NCBI GenBank assembly: GCA_964415245.1
Contig: CAYQAJ010000051.1
Location: forward strand, 1 to 22,958
Reading direction: 5' to 3'
DNA: 22,958 bases
From: CAYQAJ01 sp964415245
GTDB taxonomy: Bacteria > Planctomycetota > Planctomycetia > Pirellulales > Pirellulaceae
Each line of letters begins with the position of its first letter. The stretch's first letter is position 1. Both the position numbers and the translations under genes were made by a program. The notes beneath the pieces were generated by a model, which was not told the DNA's origin, made no database searches, and saw only the letters and a list, made by a program, of their open reading frames with translations. This document shows positions 6,661-14,757 of this stretch, one piece after another.

Positions 6661-7215
6661 GCTGGCGATACCGGCTTACGGCGCGAGCAAGAAGGGGGGC
6701 CCAATAGCGAGCGACGCCCGCATTGCCCCAAGTCTTCGTCACTCTCCCCTGGCATGCGAACATTCTCATCCAACCAGAACACCCCATTTTACCATTGTCG
6801 TGTGCGAATGAAGTGTTCCCTGCTTGGTTCTTCCCCAACAAGCACCTTCCGGGTGGCTCGCACATCTGTGCGACTTGGTTGCACAACTCATTTTACCCAT
6901 TCTTTTCACTCAACTCGCGTATCCTAGACAACGCTTGTTACGTGAATTACCCTGAGATTCTGTGGGGTCGGGCGTGTCTAGGCCGGTAGTCTGGCTGGGC
7001 GTGGGCTTCGTTCAGCAGCCTGACGGTCGGCCTTGGCACTTGGCAAACGCGTTTGTCCGACGTCTCCGGAAAGGGCGCCCCAATTCGAGGCGGCTCAGCG
7101 CCAATTTGGACTGTAGGTCCGACGGGCGGCCGACCGTCGTCCTGGACGCAGTCACGTGGGGTTTAAGACGTACGCCGGCCTTGCGCTCGAGGCTGGCACG
7201 GGCATCGACGACATC
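6661..7215. other. Gene-free divergent promoter region
   Basis: About 555 bp separate the KS-CLF gene (leftward) and the SDR/Mo-hydroxylase operon (rightward). The part at roughly 6760-6960 is clearly more AT-rich than its surroundings and is the natural place for both promoters. No convincing -35/-10 pair could be fixed. The only clear structure is the palindrome at 6858-6873. An in-frame GTG at 7156 would extend the SDR but has no ribosome binding site. Confidence 0.5.
6858..6873. promoter_or_regulatory. Candidate operator: tcgcaca-tc-tgtgcga
   Basis: A perfect palindrome with 7-bp arms and a 2-nt spacer lies within the AT-rich divergent region, 210 bp from the KS-CLF start and 343 bp from the SDR start. 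The size fits a dimeric transcription factor site. No regulator gene is adjacent. Confidence 0.4.
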
Positions 7216-8004
7216 ATGACCGCCAGTATTCCGAATCCGTTCTCGCTGCAGGGCAAAGTCGGCATCGTCATGGGGGCCAGCCGTGGCATCGGCCGAGCGT
7301 CCGCTCTGAAGCTTGCCGCATCGGGGGCGAACCTGGCGATTGCCGCTCGCGGCGCCGAGCATCTTGACGCACTGGCCAAAGAGATTTCCAGCAGCGGGGT
7401 TCGCTGCTTGCCTCTGCCCACGGACATTACTCGGCCGGATCAGCTTCAGCAGTTGGTGGATACGACCGTCGGCACTTTCGGTCAAATCGACTTCCTGGTG
7501 AACGTTCCCGCCTCGGTCGACGCGTTTGGCGAGTTGATCGATCAGGACGACCGGATTTGGGACGACATCATGGGGACGAAGCTGAAAGCGTACTGGCAGC
7601 TTAGCAAGCTGGTCGCACGCACCATGATTCCTCGTAGAAGTGGCGCCATCGTCAACCTGTCGGGTCATGCCGGTTTTCACCCGGAGCAGCTCTTGGGGAT
7701 TTATTCGATCGCACAGTGTGCCGTGATGCACCTGACGCGAGCCATGGCCGGCGAGCTGGGGCGGTACAACGTCCGCGTGAATGCCGTTTCTCCGGGAATC
7801 ACGCGGACGGAATTTGCCAAGCCGCTTTACGACACGCCGCTGAAAATGAACGTCTTCAAGCGAGTGTTCGCGCTGGAACGCATCGCCGAGCCGGACGACA
7901 TCGCGCACTCCATCGTGTTTCTGGTGTCCGACGCCGCGAGCTACATCAACGGGCACGTGTTGGCGGTCGACGGCGGCATGAAACCGCTCGGCTGGTGGGG
8001 CTAA
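7216..8004 (+). CDS. SDR-fold protein with degenerate catalytic tetrad
   Basis: The product is 262 aa, the usual length of a classical short-chain dehydrogenase/reductase. The cofactor loop is intact (GASRGIG, 20-26) and so is the NAD(P)-side Asp70. The C-terminal part reads like FabG (VNAVSPGITRTEF, 188-200; DGGMKPLG near the end). Aligned without gaps to E. coli FabG, however, the tetrad Asn-Ser-Tyr-Lys becomes Lys122, Gly150, Tyr163, Gln167. The NNAG motif is also altered (VNVPAS, 95-100). Only the Tyr remains, so normal carbonyl reduction is unlikely; a binding or scaffold role is possible. The ATG at 7216 gives the family's usual N-terminus, although its ribosome binding site is weak. 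It is followed 36 bp later by the Mo-hydroxylase genes and is probably the first gene of that operon. Confidence 0.85.
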   Translation: MTASIPNPFSLQGKVGIVMGASRGIGRASALKLAASGANLAIAARGAEHLDALAKEISSSGVRCLPLPTDITRPDQLQQLVDTTVGTFGQIDFLVNVPASVDAFGELIDQDDRIWDDIMGTKLKAYWQLSKLVARTMIPRRSGAIVNLSGHAGFHPEQLLGIYSIAQCAVMHLTRAMAGELGRYNVRVNAVSPGITRTEFAKPLYDTPLKMNVFKRVFALERIAEPDDIAHSIVFLVSDAASYINGHVLAVDGGMKPLGWWG

Positions 8005-8040
8005 TAGCAGCAACAAAACTTGAGTGTCGGGCAATCGATC

Positions 8041-8622
8041 ATGTTAGTGCGTGAGACCGCCACGTCCGTATCCGTATCCATTAACGGACGTCAGCATGAT
8101 TTCGAAGTCGAACCGCATGAGACACTCGCCGAAGTGTTGCGCGAGCGACTCGGCCTTACCGGCACGAAAATCGGCTGCAACCGAGGCGACTGCGGCGCTT
8201 GCACCGTGCTGCTCGATGGCGAGGCGATCCTGTCCTGCTTGAGCTTGGCGATCCAGTGCCACGGAAAGACCGTGATCACTATCGAGGGTCTGGAGAATCC
8301 CCAGACGGGAGAGCTCGATCCGGTGCAACAGGCGTTTGTCGAAAACTTTGGCGTGCAGTGCGGCTACTGCATCCCGGGCATCGTGCTATCGGCCCGTGCG
8401 CTGTTGGACGAAAAGGCCCAACCGACGGAAGAGGAGATCCGCGAGGGGATTCAGGGAAACATTTGTCGTTGCACGGGATACCAGCAGATTGTCGAGTCGA
8501 TTCAGGCCGCCAGCCGGCAACCGAAGAGCGCGAACGCCGGCGGGATAGCGGACACCGGGGGCGCCAGCGGGCAATCCAACACAGACGCTGACAACACGCA
8601 ATCGAAGAAGGGGGCTGAATAA
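8041..8622 (+). CDS. Molybdenum hydroxylase small subunit, two [2Fe-2S] clusters
   Basis: The product is 193 aa of the xanthine dehydrogenase family. The N-terminal plant-type ferredoxin domain binds one [2Fe-2S] cluster through Cys46, Cys51, Cys54 and Cys66 (GCNRGDCGAC). The helical domain binds the second through Cys107, Cys110, Cys142 and Cys144 (QCGYC, CRC). It passes electrons from the Mo site to FAD. After about residue 155 comes a low-complexity tail rich in G, S, N and D that is longer than usual and probably disordered. The ATG at 8041 is preferred to an in-frame TTG at 8020. The stop is directly followed by the start of the large subunit, so the two are translated together. Confidence 0.93.
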   Translation: MLVRETATSVSVSINGRQHDFEVEPHETLAEVLRERLGLTGTKIGCNRGDCGACTVLLDGEAILSCLSLAIQCHGKTVITIEGLENPQTGELDPVQQAFVENFGVQCGYCIPGIVLSARALLDEKAQPTEEEIREGIQGNICRCTGYQQIVESIQAASRQPKSANAGGIADTGGASGQSNTDADNTQSKKGAE

Positions 8623-10986
8623 ATGCGGACGATCGGCACATCGCCCCCCATTCTCGAAGCGCGGGACAAAGTGACGGGTCGCGCCAAGTATGTCGATGAC
8701 ATGCAGGCGGACCTGTTCGTCAAGATAGTGGGCAGCCGTCATCCTCACGCGCACATTCGCGGCATCGATATCACCGCGGCCATGCAAATGGAGGGAGTGG
8801 CGGCGATCCTCACGCACGAGAATGTACCGCAGCGGCTCATCAACTTCGGCACCCACCGCCCGTCGCTGGCCATCGACCGGCACGTGCGGCATCTGGGCGA
8901 CTACGTGGCCGCCATTGCCGCGACCAGCGAGGCAGTTGCCGAAGAAGCACGTCGGGCGATCCGCGTCGAATACGACGTGCGGCCGGCCGTGTTCGATCCC
9001 GAAGAGGCGCTGCAACCTGCCGCGCCGAAACTTTACCCCGAAGGCAACAACTTTTGCGCGGCGGTCGATTTGCCGCCGCACCAAAGCATTCCCGAGAGCC
9101 GGCAAGAGTGGGGCGATGTCGAGGAAGGCTTCCGACTAGCCGACGTGATCGTCGAGCACCGGTTGGATATTGGTTCGCAAGCGCATGCTGCCATCGAGCC
9201 ACACGTCTGCATGGCGTGTTGGGAAGGCGACCAATTGATTATCTGGTCGGCAACGCATACCCCCACGGAGCTTCACGCGAACGCGGCCGAGTATTTTGAC
9301 CTGCCACTCAAACAGGTCGTCGTGCTTTCGCACCACGTGGGGGGAGGTTTCGGCGGCAAATACACGGGACGGTACCAATACCTGGTTTGCCTCTTGGCTC
9401 GGCAGTTGCCTGGCAAGCGAGTCCGCCTGACGCTCAGTCGTGAAGAGACGCAGTGCTACGCTCGCCGTCCCCGGGCGAAACTGTACGCTCGCCTGGGGGC
9501 AACGCGCTGCGGCGTCATCACGGCGATTCACTTCAGCGGGCTGTTCGACGTCGGCGCCTACGGCACGTTCTTCTCGGGCAACAACAACTTTCATCACGAA
9601 GGGGGCATTCTCACCTACAAAACGGCCCATGCCCGCTTCGAAGCGAAAAACGTGCACACCAACCACTTTCGCTCGGAGTGCATGCGCTCCGTCCAGATGC
9701 CGTATCTCGCCTTTGCGGTGGAAACCGTGGTGGAATTGGCCGCCGAGAAGCTGGGGATGGACCCAACCGAGTTTCGCCTGAAAAACATGCCCACCACGGG
9801 CGACATGATGCCGCCCACCGAATACACGCACAACTACGGAGACTATCCGCAGGCCCGCCTCGATCTGTTCCCCGCCGCCCACATGTTAGAGCAGGTTAAG
9901 GGGAAGATCGGTTGGGCCGAAAAGTGGAAAGGCTTGGGGCAACCCTATCACTCCGACGGCCCCCGTCGGCGCGGCATCGGCTTGGCCTACTGTATGGGTT
10001 ACGGCGGGTTCATTGCCGAGTCGGGAACCACGGCCGCCGTCCGAATCAACCCGGACGGCACCGCCATTGCCTATTCGAGCGTGCAGGAGCTGGGGCAGGG
10101 CATCAACACCACGCTGTGCATGCTGGTCTCCGAAGCGCTGGGCCTTCCGCTGGATAAGGTCTCCATCGTCGCCGGCGATACGCGCTCCGGGCAAGGCGAT
10201 CCGTTCAATGCACGATCCAGTCACCAGCTCGCCATGTGCGGGCACATCCTGTTGCAGGCCGTCGAGAAGGCGCGGCAGAAACTCCGCAATTGGATCGCGT
10301 CTTCCCTGCGAGTCAACCCGCGCGAGGTCGTCATTGAAGGCGATCAATACTGGCTGGAGCGAGACACGAGCCAGAAATTCCCGCTGTGGGAATTCGTGGG
10401 CACGCTGAAATCCCCCGTCACCGGCCGCGCCGAAGGAGCCCCCCTTCACGTGCATCCGTTTGTCAAACCGGGCTACAAGGCACATCAGCCCATGATCATG
10501 GCGGCGGAAGTGGAAGTGGATACCGAAACGGGGGAAGTGAAGCCCATGAAGATCGTGGCGGGCATGTTTCCGGGTCGCATGATTAACCCGGGCGTGGTGC
10601 GTGGTCAGGCGATTGGTGGAGCAACGCAAACGCTGGGCATGGCGCTGTGGGAACACGTGGGCTTCGACGAAGATTCTCTCACCTACCTGAATCGCGACTT
10701 CACCGACTATCGAGTGCCGCGGGCCTTGGACATGCCGGCCATCGAGACCGTTCTGGTAGAACAGGTCGACCTGGAAAGTCTGCCTCACGAAGGGCTCCCG
10801 TATGGCGGTCGGGCCAGCGGCGAGATGAGCGCCTGGGGCGCGGTGGCCATCGCCAATGCCGTCCACAATGCCACCGGTGTGCGAGTGAGCGAATCGCCCC
10901 TGACCGCCGAGGCCGTTCTGCGAGCTCTGAATCGAGAGGCGCGTCGAGACGCAGGGTCCGAGGCCGATCGGGAGGCAGTCCGATGA
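8623..10986 (+). CDS. Molybdenum hydroxylase large (Mo-pterin) subunit
   Basis: The product is 787 aa, the usual length of the catalytic subunit of xanthine dehydrogenase/CO dehydrogenase-type enzymes, which hydroxylate a carbon next to N or a carbonyl using water. It has the pterin-binding GGGFGGK (240-246), the ELGQG loop with Gln492, the INPGVVRGQAIGG stretch (655-666), and the catalytic Glu734 in ASGEMSAWGAVAIANAV. The CO-dehydrogenase VAYRCSFR loop is absent. The region that in many relatives reads as an Arg-rich R-x-PG segment is here SECMRSVQMPYLAFAVE (351-367). The substrate cannot be named. No signal peptide is seen, so it is cytoplasmic. The start is immediately after the small subunit stop; the FAD subunit gene overlaps its stop codon. 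Confidence 0.92.
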   Translation: MRTIGTSPPILEARDKVTGRAKYVDDMQADLFVKIVGSRHPHAHIRGIDITAAMQMEGVAAILTHENVPQRLINFGTHRPSLAIDRHVRHLGDYVAAIAATSEAVAEEARRAIRVEYDVRPAVFDPEEALQPAAPKLYPEGNNFCAAVDLPPHQSIPESRQEWGDVEEGFRLADVIVEHRLDIGSQAHAAIEPHVCMACWEGDQLIIWSATHTPTELHANAAEYFDLPLKQVVVLSHHVGGGFGGKYTGRYQYLVCLLARQLPGKRVRLTLSREETQCYARRPRAKLYARLGATRCGVITAIHFSGLFDVGAYGTFFSGNNNFHHEGGILTYKTAHARFEAKNVHTNHFRSECMRSVQMPYLAFAVETVVELAAEKLGMDPTEFRLKNMPTTGDMMPPTEYTHNYGDYPQARLDLFPAAHMLEQVKGKIGWAEKWKGLGQPYHSDGPRRRGIGLAYCMGYGGFIAESGTTAAVRINPDGTAIAYSSVQELGQGINTTLCMLVSEALGLPLDKVSIVAGDTRSGQGDPFNARSSHQLAMCGHILLQAVEKARQKLRNWIASSLRVNPREVVIEGDQYWLERDTSQKFPLWEFVGTLKSPVTGRAEGAPLHVHPFVKPGYKAHQPMIMAAEVEVDTETGEVKPMKIVAGMFPGRMINPGVVRGQAIGGATQTLGMALWEHVGFDEDSLTYLNRDFTDYRVPRALDMPAIETVLVEQVDLESLPHEGLPYGGRASGEMSAWGAVAIANAVHNATGVRVSESPLTAEAVLRALNREARRDAGSEADREAVR

Positions 10987-11885
10987 GCGGAGCCAAATGC
11001 CGATCAGCGCCCGAGCAAACAGTGACATGCCGGCTCCGGCCGTTCCGGTATTTCGCCCCGACCACGGTGGAGGAAGCCGTCGCGGCGCTAGAGGAAGAAG
11101 AGGGCCGCGCGATCCTGTTCGCGGGGGGAACCGACCTTGTGCCCATGATGAAGCTGGGCGCGGTTACCCCCCAGACCATCGTCAGCCTGTCCGCCATTCC
11201 CGGCTTGAGATACATTCGCGAAGAGTCCGATGGCGCTCACATCGGGCCGCTCACGACGATTTCCGAGCTTCGCGGCTCGGCATTACTGCGCCAGCGCTGG
11301 CCCGCCTTCTTCGAGGCTGTGCGTCATTTTGCCGCCTCGCAAGTTCGCAACATGGCAACGCTGGGGGGCAACATCGGAAGGCGGTCCCCCTGTGCCAACA
11401 CTCCGCCGCCCCTGATCGCGCTGTCCGCCGTGCTGACGTTGGTGGGACCGAACGGCCCTCGCGCTATTGCCCTCGAGAAGTACTTCGATCGGCCGGACGT
11501 TGCCAAGGGCGAAATGATCATCGACATCGCGATTCCTCATCCGCCGGCTCGGTCGAGCTCCGCCTTCCTGGAGCTGACGCGCAATACGGGCGACTTGGCC
11601 AAGGTCAATTGCGCCGTGAGCATTACCGTGGATAGCGGCATCTGCACCGATGTCCGAATCGTTCTCGGCTCCGTGGCCAATCGGCCGGTCCGCGCGTTCC
11701 AGGTGGAACAGGCGCTGATCGGAGGGCCGCTCGAGGACGCCATCGTCAACGAGGCGGCCGGGCGGGTCGTCCACGAGATTGCTCCCATCACCGACGCGCG
11801 ATCGCGGGCCGAATACCGCCGCCAGGTCAGCCCGGTGCTGGTCGCACGAACCGTCCGGCGTGCCGCCGAGCGGATCAGCGGCTGA
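10983..11885 (+). CDS. Molybdenum hydroxylase medium (FAD) subunit
   Basis: The product is 300 aa, the standard size of the FAD-binding subunit. The FAD pyrophosphate motif is AGGTD (47-51). The second motif, ATLGGNIGRRSPCANTPP, begins at about 125, where relatives read TLGGN...SP.AD. A C-terminal CO-dehydrogenase flavoprotein domain (about 185-290) follows. It accepts electrons from the [2Fe-2S] subunit. The start overlaps the large subunit stop (atga at 10983), showing translational coupling. The order small-large-medium differs from the coxMSL order. No Mo-cofactor insertion or maturation gene (XdhC/CoxF type) lies in the window. Confidence 0.92.
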   Translation: MSGAKCRSAPEQTVTCRLRPFRYFAPTTVEEAVAALEEEEGRAILFAGGTDLVPMMKLGAVTPQTIVSLSAIPGLRYIREESDGAHIGPLTTISELRGSALLRQRWPAFFEAVRHFAASQVRNMATLGGNIGRRSPCANTPPPLIALSAVLTLVGPNGPRAIALEKYFDRPDVAKGEMIIDIAIPHPPARSSSAFLELTRNTGDLAKVNCAVSITVDSGICTDVRIVLGSVANRPVRAFQVEQALIGGPLEDAIVNEAAGRVVHEIAPITDARSRAEYRRQVSPVLVARTVRRAAERISG

Positions 11886-11973
11886 ACGGCTTCGCCATGC
11901 ATCATCGCGCGATCCTGAGGCGCCCGCCGCTCGACATGCCGACCAGCGGTCCCTTTTTTTCTTGCCCCATTTT

Positions 11974-11996
11974 TCGCCCCAATCGGGCTGGGGCGA
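11974..11996. terminator. 8-bp hairpin downstream of the Mo-hydroxylase operon
   Basis: tcgcccca (11974-11981) and tggggcga (11989-11996) pair perfectly around a 7-nt loop, 88 bp after the operon. The following tract is only weakly T-rich, so termination here is possible but not certain. The rest of 11886-12129 holds no recognisable gene. Confidence 0.4.
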
Positions 11997-12129
11997 TTCT
12001 GCCCGCTGTCGCCTCGATTTTTCTTCGGATGCGTGTTTCGCGGCGCATCGGCCTTGATTACGTTACGTAATCCATGATTTGTAGCCCTCGGGTCGCGGCG
12101 GAGTTCGTCACGACATTCGCAAGCCCCTC

Positions 12130-13479
12130 ATGCCAGCCTTTGCCCCGCCACCAATGTCACTGTTCACCCCGCAGCGCGTTTCGCCGATCGCGCCGTTCGT
12201 CCCATCGTTAGTTTGCCTATTACTCCTCGCGCTCATCGGCCCGGTGGTCGCCCGAGGAGGCGATACCTGGTCCGGTTGGCGGGGCCCCACCGGCTTGGGC
12301 ATCACCGACGAAAAGGACTTGCCGCTCACGTGGGGTGGCCCGTCGAATGAAAACATCGTGTGGAAGGCGCCGCTTCCCGGCACCGACGGCAAGGCGCGGC
12401 TCGACCACAACCAGTCGAGCCCCATCGTGTGGAAGGACCGCGTGTTCGTCATTGCGGTCTATTGGCCGGAGGGGATGGCTGAGTCCGAGTTCCCCGAGCA
12501 CCACGTCGCGTGTTACTCGGCAGCCGACGGCAAATTGCTATGGGACGAGAAAGTGCCGCCAGGTCCGTGGCTGCTCAAGGACTTGCGCGGCGGCTACTCC
12601 GCCCCGACCCCTTGCACCGACGGCGAGCGCGTGTACGCGATGTTCGGCTCGTCGGAAATAGTGGCGCTCGACTTCGGCGGCCACCTGGTATGGCGTAAGG
12701 AAGTCACCCCCTTCGCGTGGGATGTGGCGATCGGCACGAGTCCGATTCTCACCCGCGATGCCTTGCTCGTGCTCGCCGACGGCACCAAGTCGAACATTTC
12801 GCGATTGATCGCGCTCGATCCCGCGACCGGCGACGTGAAATGGGAGCGGAAGCGGCCCGAAGGCAACTTCAACCACACGACGCCGGTGCTGGTCGAAGTC
12901 GGCGGCAAGCAGCAGCTCTTGATTGCGTCGTCGGGAGCGGTGCAGGGAGTCGATCCCGCGGACGGCGAAGTCATCTGGTGGGCGAAGAATCGCGGCGACG
13001 TGCCGACACCCGCGTTCGGCGGCGGGCTGGTTTACTCGGAAGATGGGCGCGGCGGACCCGGTATCGCCGTCGACCCGACCGGCGAAGGCGACGTAACGGG
13101 CACGCACGTAAAGTGGACGACGCGCCCGATTCCCGAGGGGTATTCGTCTCCCACGATCGCCGGCGGGTACGTGTATCGCATGCATAACCCGGGTATCCTG
13201 CGTTGCTTCGCGCTGGAGACCGGCAAAGAGGTTTTCGCCGAGCGGATGCCCGACGGCGTGAACGCATCGGCCAGCCCGGTGCTGACGGCCGATGGTCGGC
13301 TTTACTTCGTCAGCGGCGGCAAGAGCGTGGTGATTCCCGTTGGCCCGAAGTTCGAGCCGCTGGCCACGAATGATTTGGGCGATGGCGGGCCGGCATCGCC
13401 GGCGGTCGCACACGGCTGCCTGTATATCAAAGGGAGCCGGTATCTGTACTGCATTGGCAAACCAGGGAGAGAGCAATGA
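12130..13479 (+). CDS. Secreted PQQ-type beta-propeller protein
   Basis: The product is 449 aa. A proline-rich N-terminus is followed by a hydrophobic stretch (about 24-40) that looks like a signal peptide or anchor ending in ARG. The mature part starts with WSGWRGPTGLGI...VWKAPLPG, the typical opening of planctomycete PQQ-like quinoprotein-fold proteins. Blades repeat a 'dG...W...' pattern (DGKLLWDEK, GHLVWRKE, TGDVKWERK, DGEVIWWAK, TGKEVFAER), as in BamB-like propellers. No metal or PQQ ligands could be assigned, so an enzymatic role is unproven. Two close starts exist (12130 and 12154), neither with a clear ribosome binding site. The stop overlaps the next start by 4 bp, so the two propellers are co-made. 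Confidence 0.85.
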   Translation: MPAFAPPPMSLFTPQRVSPIAPFVPSLVCLLLLALIGPVVARGGDTWSGWRGPTGLGITDEKDLPLTWGGPSNENIVWKAPLPGTDGKARLDHNQSSPIVWKDRVFVIAVYWPEGMAESEFPEHHVACYSAADGKLLWDEKVPPGPWLLKDLRGGYSAPTPCTDGERVYAMFGSSEIVALDFGGHLVWRKEVTPFAWDVAIGTSPILTRDALLVLADGTKSNISRLIALDPATGDVKWERKRPEGNFNHTTPVLVEVGGKQQLLIASSGAVQGVDPADGEVIWWAKNRGDVPTPAFGGGLVYSEDGRGGPGIAVDPTGEGDVTGTHVKWTTRPIPEGYSSPTIAGGYVYRMHNPGILRCFALETGKEVFAERMPDGVNASASPVLTADGRLYFVSGGKSVVIPVGPKFEPLATNDLGDGGPASPAVAHGCLYIKGSRYLYCIGKPGREQ

Positions 13480-14528
13480 AACGCACTTCGGTGATTCGCA
13501 TCGCGCTCGTGCTGGGCGCGCCGTTGTTGGCGGCCCTAACAATCGCACCGGTCGTCGCGAGCGCGGCGGCCCCGCCCAAGTGGCAGCCGATGCTCGGCGA
13601 TCTGGTGAAGACCGAGCAGGCGGGCTTCGGCGGCTTGTGCGGTATTGTGGTTGATCCCGCCGAGGGCACCGTGTGGATCAACGTTAGCGACCGCGGTTTC
13701 TACCGCTCGGACGATCAGGCCAAATCGTTTCACCGCTGTGGCGACGAACAGCCCAAGGGGCGCACCGAGTCGCCGGGTTGCCTGATGCTCGATCCGTCGG
13801 GCGTCACGAAGCGAATGATGACAGCGCTGGTGTACGGCGCCCCGATCAGCGTGAGCGACGACGGCGGCGCGACGTGGCGAGCGCTCGACGGCAAGGCGTC
13901 GCACGTCGACTGGTTCGCCGCCGACTGGACCGACCCCGATCTGAAATTCGTGATCACCCTGAAGCACGAAGCGGGCGGATTGCTTTTGACCTCGCGCGAC
14001 GGCGGCGCGACGTTTACCGAAGTCGGCAAAGGATACGGCCCCGGCTGGGTGTTCGACGGCAAGACCGCCGTCGTCGCCGAAGCGAGGGAACGAGGCCGGC
14101 CGAAGCCCAACCTGATGCGCACGACCGATGGCGGCGAGACTTGGAAACCGTCCGGCGCGTACAGCCCGGTCGGCACGGGCAGCGTACAAGTGCTGCCGCG
14201 GCCGAACGGCAATTCGCTCTATTGGCTGGTCGAGGGCGCCTTGATCGCCACCGACGACCAGGGCGAAACGTGGAAGCACGTGGCCGACATCAAGGACGGC
14301 CGCTACGGCCCGGTGTTCGGCAAGAGCGGCAAGCACATGTTCGTTCTGACCGGGGCAGGGATCATCGAGAGTACCGACGGCGGCGCATCGTGGTCCGACC
14401 CGATTCCGCCGCCCGACGGCCTCCAAGGAGTCGGCGGCCTTACCTGGCTGGCATACGATCCGGCCAGCGACGTTCTCTACCTGATGAAGATGGGCAGCGA
14501 CCTGTTCAAGCTCGCCCGCGCAGATTAG
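13476..14528 (+). CDS. Secreted Asp-box (BNR/VPS10-like) beta-propeller protein
   Basis: The product is 350 aa with a signal peptide (about 1-30, ending ...VVASA). Five Asp-box motifs of the S-x-D-x-G-x-T/S-W/F type are visible: SDDGGATW, SRDGGATF, TTDGGETW, ATDDQGETW and STDGGASW. Such boxes mark sialidase-like and sortilin-like propellers, but here the sialidase Arg triad and FRIP motif are not seen, so it is more likely a binding or structural propeller. The start codon overlaps the stop of the preceding PQQ-type propeller (atga), indicating translational coupling and a joint role at the cell surface or periplasm. The convergent HEAT-repeat gene follows after 229 bp. Confidence 0.85.
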   Translation: MKRTSVIRIALVLGAPLLAALTIAPVVASAAAPPKWQPMLGDLVKTEQAGFGGLCGIVVDPAEGTVWINVSDRGFYRSDDQAKSFHRCGDEQPKGRTESPGCLMLDPSGVTKRMMTALVYGAPISVSDDGGATWRALDGKASHVDWFAADWTDPDLKFVITLKHEAGGLLLTSRDGGATFTEVGKGYGPGWVFDGKTAVVAEARERGRPKPNLMRTTDGGETWKPSGAYSPVGTGSVQVLPRPNGNSLYWLVEGALIATDDQGETWKHVADIKDGRYGPVFGKSGKHMFVLTGAGIIESTDGGASWSDPIPPPDGLQGVGGLTWLAYDPASDVLYLMKMGSDLFKLARAD

Positions 14529-14583
14529 GCGACGCATCAGCGACCGGCTTCCTTCGGGCAGCGGGACGCCGACGCTGATCCGG

Positions 14584-14600
14584 TAGAGGAACGTTCTCTA
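14584..14600. other. Near-palindrome between convergent genes
   Basis: tagaggaacgttctcta is a palindrome except for one offset base, lying 56 bp after the propeller operon in the convergent gap 14529-14757. It may be a hairpin near transcript ends; no T run is present. The rest of the gap shows nothing recognisable. Confidence 0.3.
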
Positions 14601-14757
14601 GCACACGGAGCAAAGTGGACCGGGTCCACGCAACTTGGCCTGTCTTCGAGAGAACCCATGGTGTCGGAGACAGTCGCTGCGCGCCAATTGCGAGAATGGT
14701 CCGCCCTTCCTCGCACGGCGCCCGTCAAACAATCGATTTGTCCTTGCCCGCGGCCGA

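Noticed and set aside
4744..6927. 727-aa open frame on the plus strand opposite the KS-CLF gene
   Set aside because: It is an antisense shadow in GC-rich DNA. The protein has no recognisable motif and the opposite strand carries two complete KS domains with conserved active-site patterns.
7156..7215. GTG start at 7156 for the SDR protein
   Set aside because: No ribosome binding site, and the extra 20 residues do not belong to the SDR fold; the ATG at 7216 gives the usual N-terminus.
9886..11028. 380-aa minus-strand open frame within the Mo-hydroxylase large subunit
   Set aside because: It is the mirror of a real coding frame. Its composition is rich in His, Arg and Gly as expected for antisense reading, and no motif or ribosome site supports it.
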